Assembly (NCBI GenBank): GCA_900769785.1 | Contig: CAAGHV010000078.1 | Coordinates: 1-6,070 of the forward strand | DNA: 6,070 nt | DNA from: Bacteroidales bacterium | Lineage (GTDB): Bacteria; Bacteroidota; Bacteroidia; Bacteroidales; P3 | Direction: 5' to 3' | In this document: positions 6,051 to 6,070 of the stretch, piece by piece | Layout of the letters: every line of letters starts with the position of its first letter | How positions within the stretch are numbered: position 1 is the first letter of the stretch | Notes under the pieces: model-generated | Seen by the model: only the letters and a program-made list of their open reading frames with translations | Told to the model about the DNA's origin: nothing | The model's database searches: none | Translations under genes and position numbers: made by a program

Positions 6051-6070
6051 AGATCGGAAGAGCACACGTC
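6051..6070. other. Illumina TruSeq adapter sequence at the contig end (artefact)
   Basis: The last 20 bases begin AGATCGGAAGAGC and continue ACACGTC, identical to the first 20 bases of the Illumina TruSeq read-1 adapter. Translated on the minus strand they give CSSDL, a known contamination peptide at the false N-terminus of proteins at contig ends. This stretch is not genomic and should be trimmed. Confidence 0.97.

Overview
The window looks like a short-read contig from a member of the Bacteroidota, most likely Bacteroidales. The evidence is AT-rich intergenic DNA, Bacteroidota-type promoter elements (TTTG at about -33 with TAnnTTTG at about -7), no clear Shine-Dalgarno sequences, and a type I restriction specificity protein with repeat wording typical of Bacteroides and Prevotella (ILDLAIHGKLVPQDP, PPLAEQ.RI). 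The genus cannot be fixed from the sequence alone.

Layout, left to right. (1) Positions 2-532 hold the 3' part of a PHP-family histidinol-phosphatase, cut off by the left edge. (2) Its last codons overlap a good promoter (526-555) for a SulP anion transporter with a C-terminal STAS domain (685-2394). (3) After a short promoter-bearing gap comes ilvE, a branched-chain amino acid aminotransferase (2530-3546), closed by a perfect-stem terminator (3569-3602). These three are ordinary housekeeping genes, each apparently a separate transcription unit. (4) A gene-free stretch of about 290 bp (3604-3893) carries three 11-bp tandem repeats, a hairpin, and a 12-bp inverted repeat bracketing about 155 bp. 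(5) Then comes an accessory module: an hsdS gene (about 3921-5216, +) facing a tyrosine recombinase/DNA invertase gene (5246-6049, -). A strong hairpin (5203-5234) lies between them.

The module is best read as the outer edge of a phase-variable type I restriction-modification locus. The hsdS has two target-recognition domains and a complete C-terminus. It lacks the N-terminal conserved segment seen before TRD1 in many Bacteroidales HsdS proteins, has no recognisable promoter, and is not preceded by hsdM or hsdR. It is therefore probably a silent, inverted specificity cassette. The invertase would swap its TRDs with an expressed hsdS expected on the minus strand beyond the right edge. The system type is known; its state and exact sites here are inferred.

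The last 20 bases (6051-6070) are not genomic. They match the start of the Illumina TruSeq adapter, so the contig ends in library adapter, and the apparent N-terminal extension of the invertase (CSSDL and neighbours) is an artefact.
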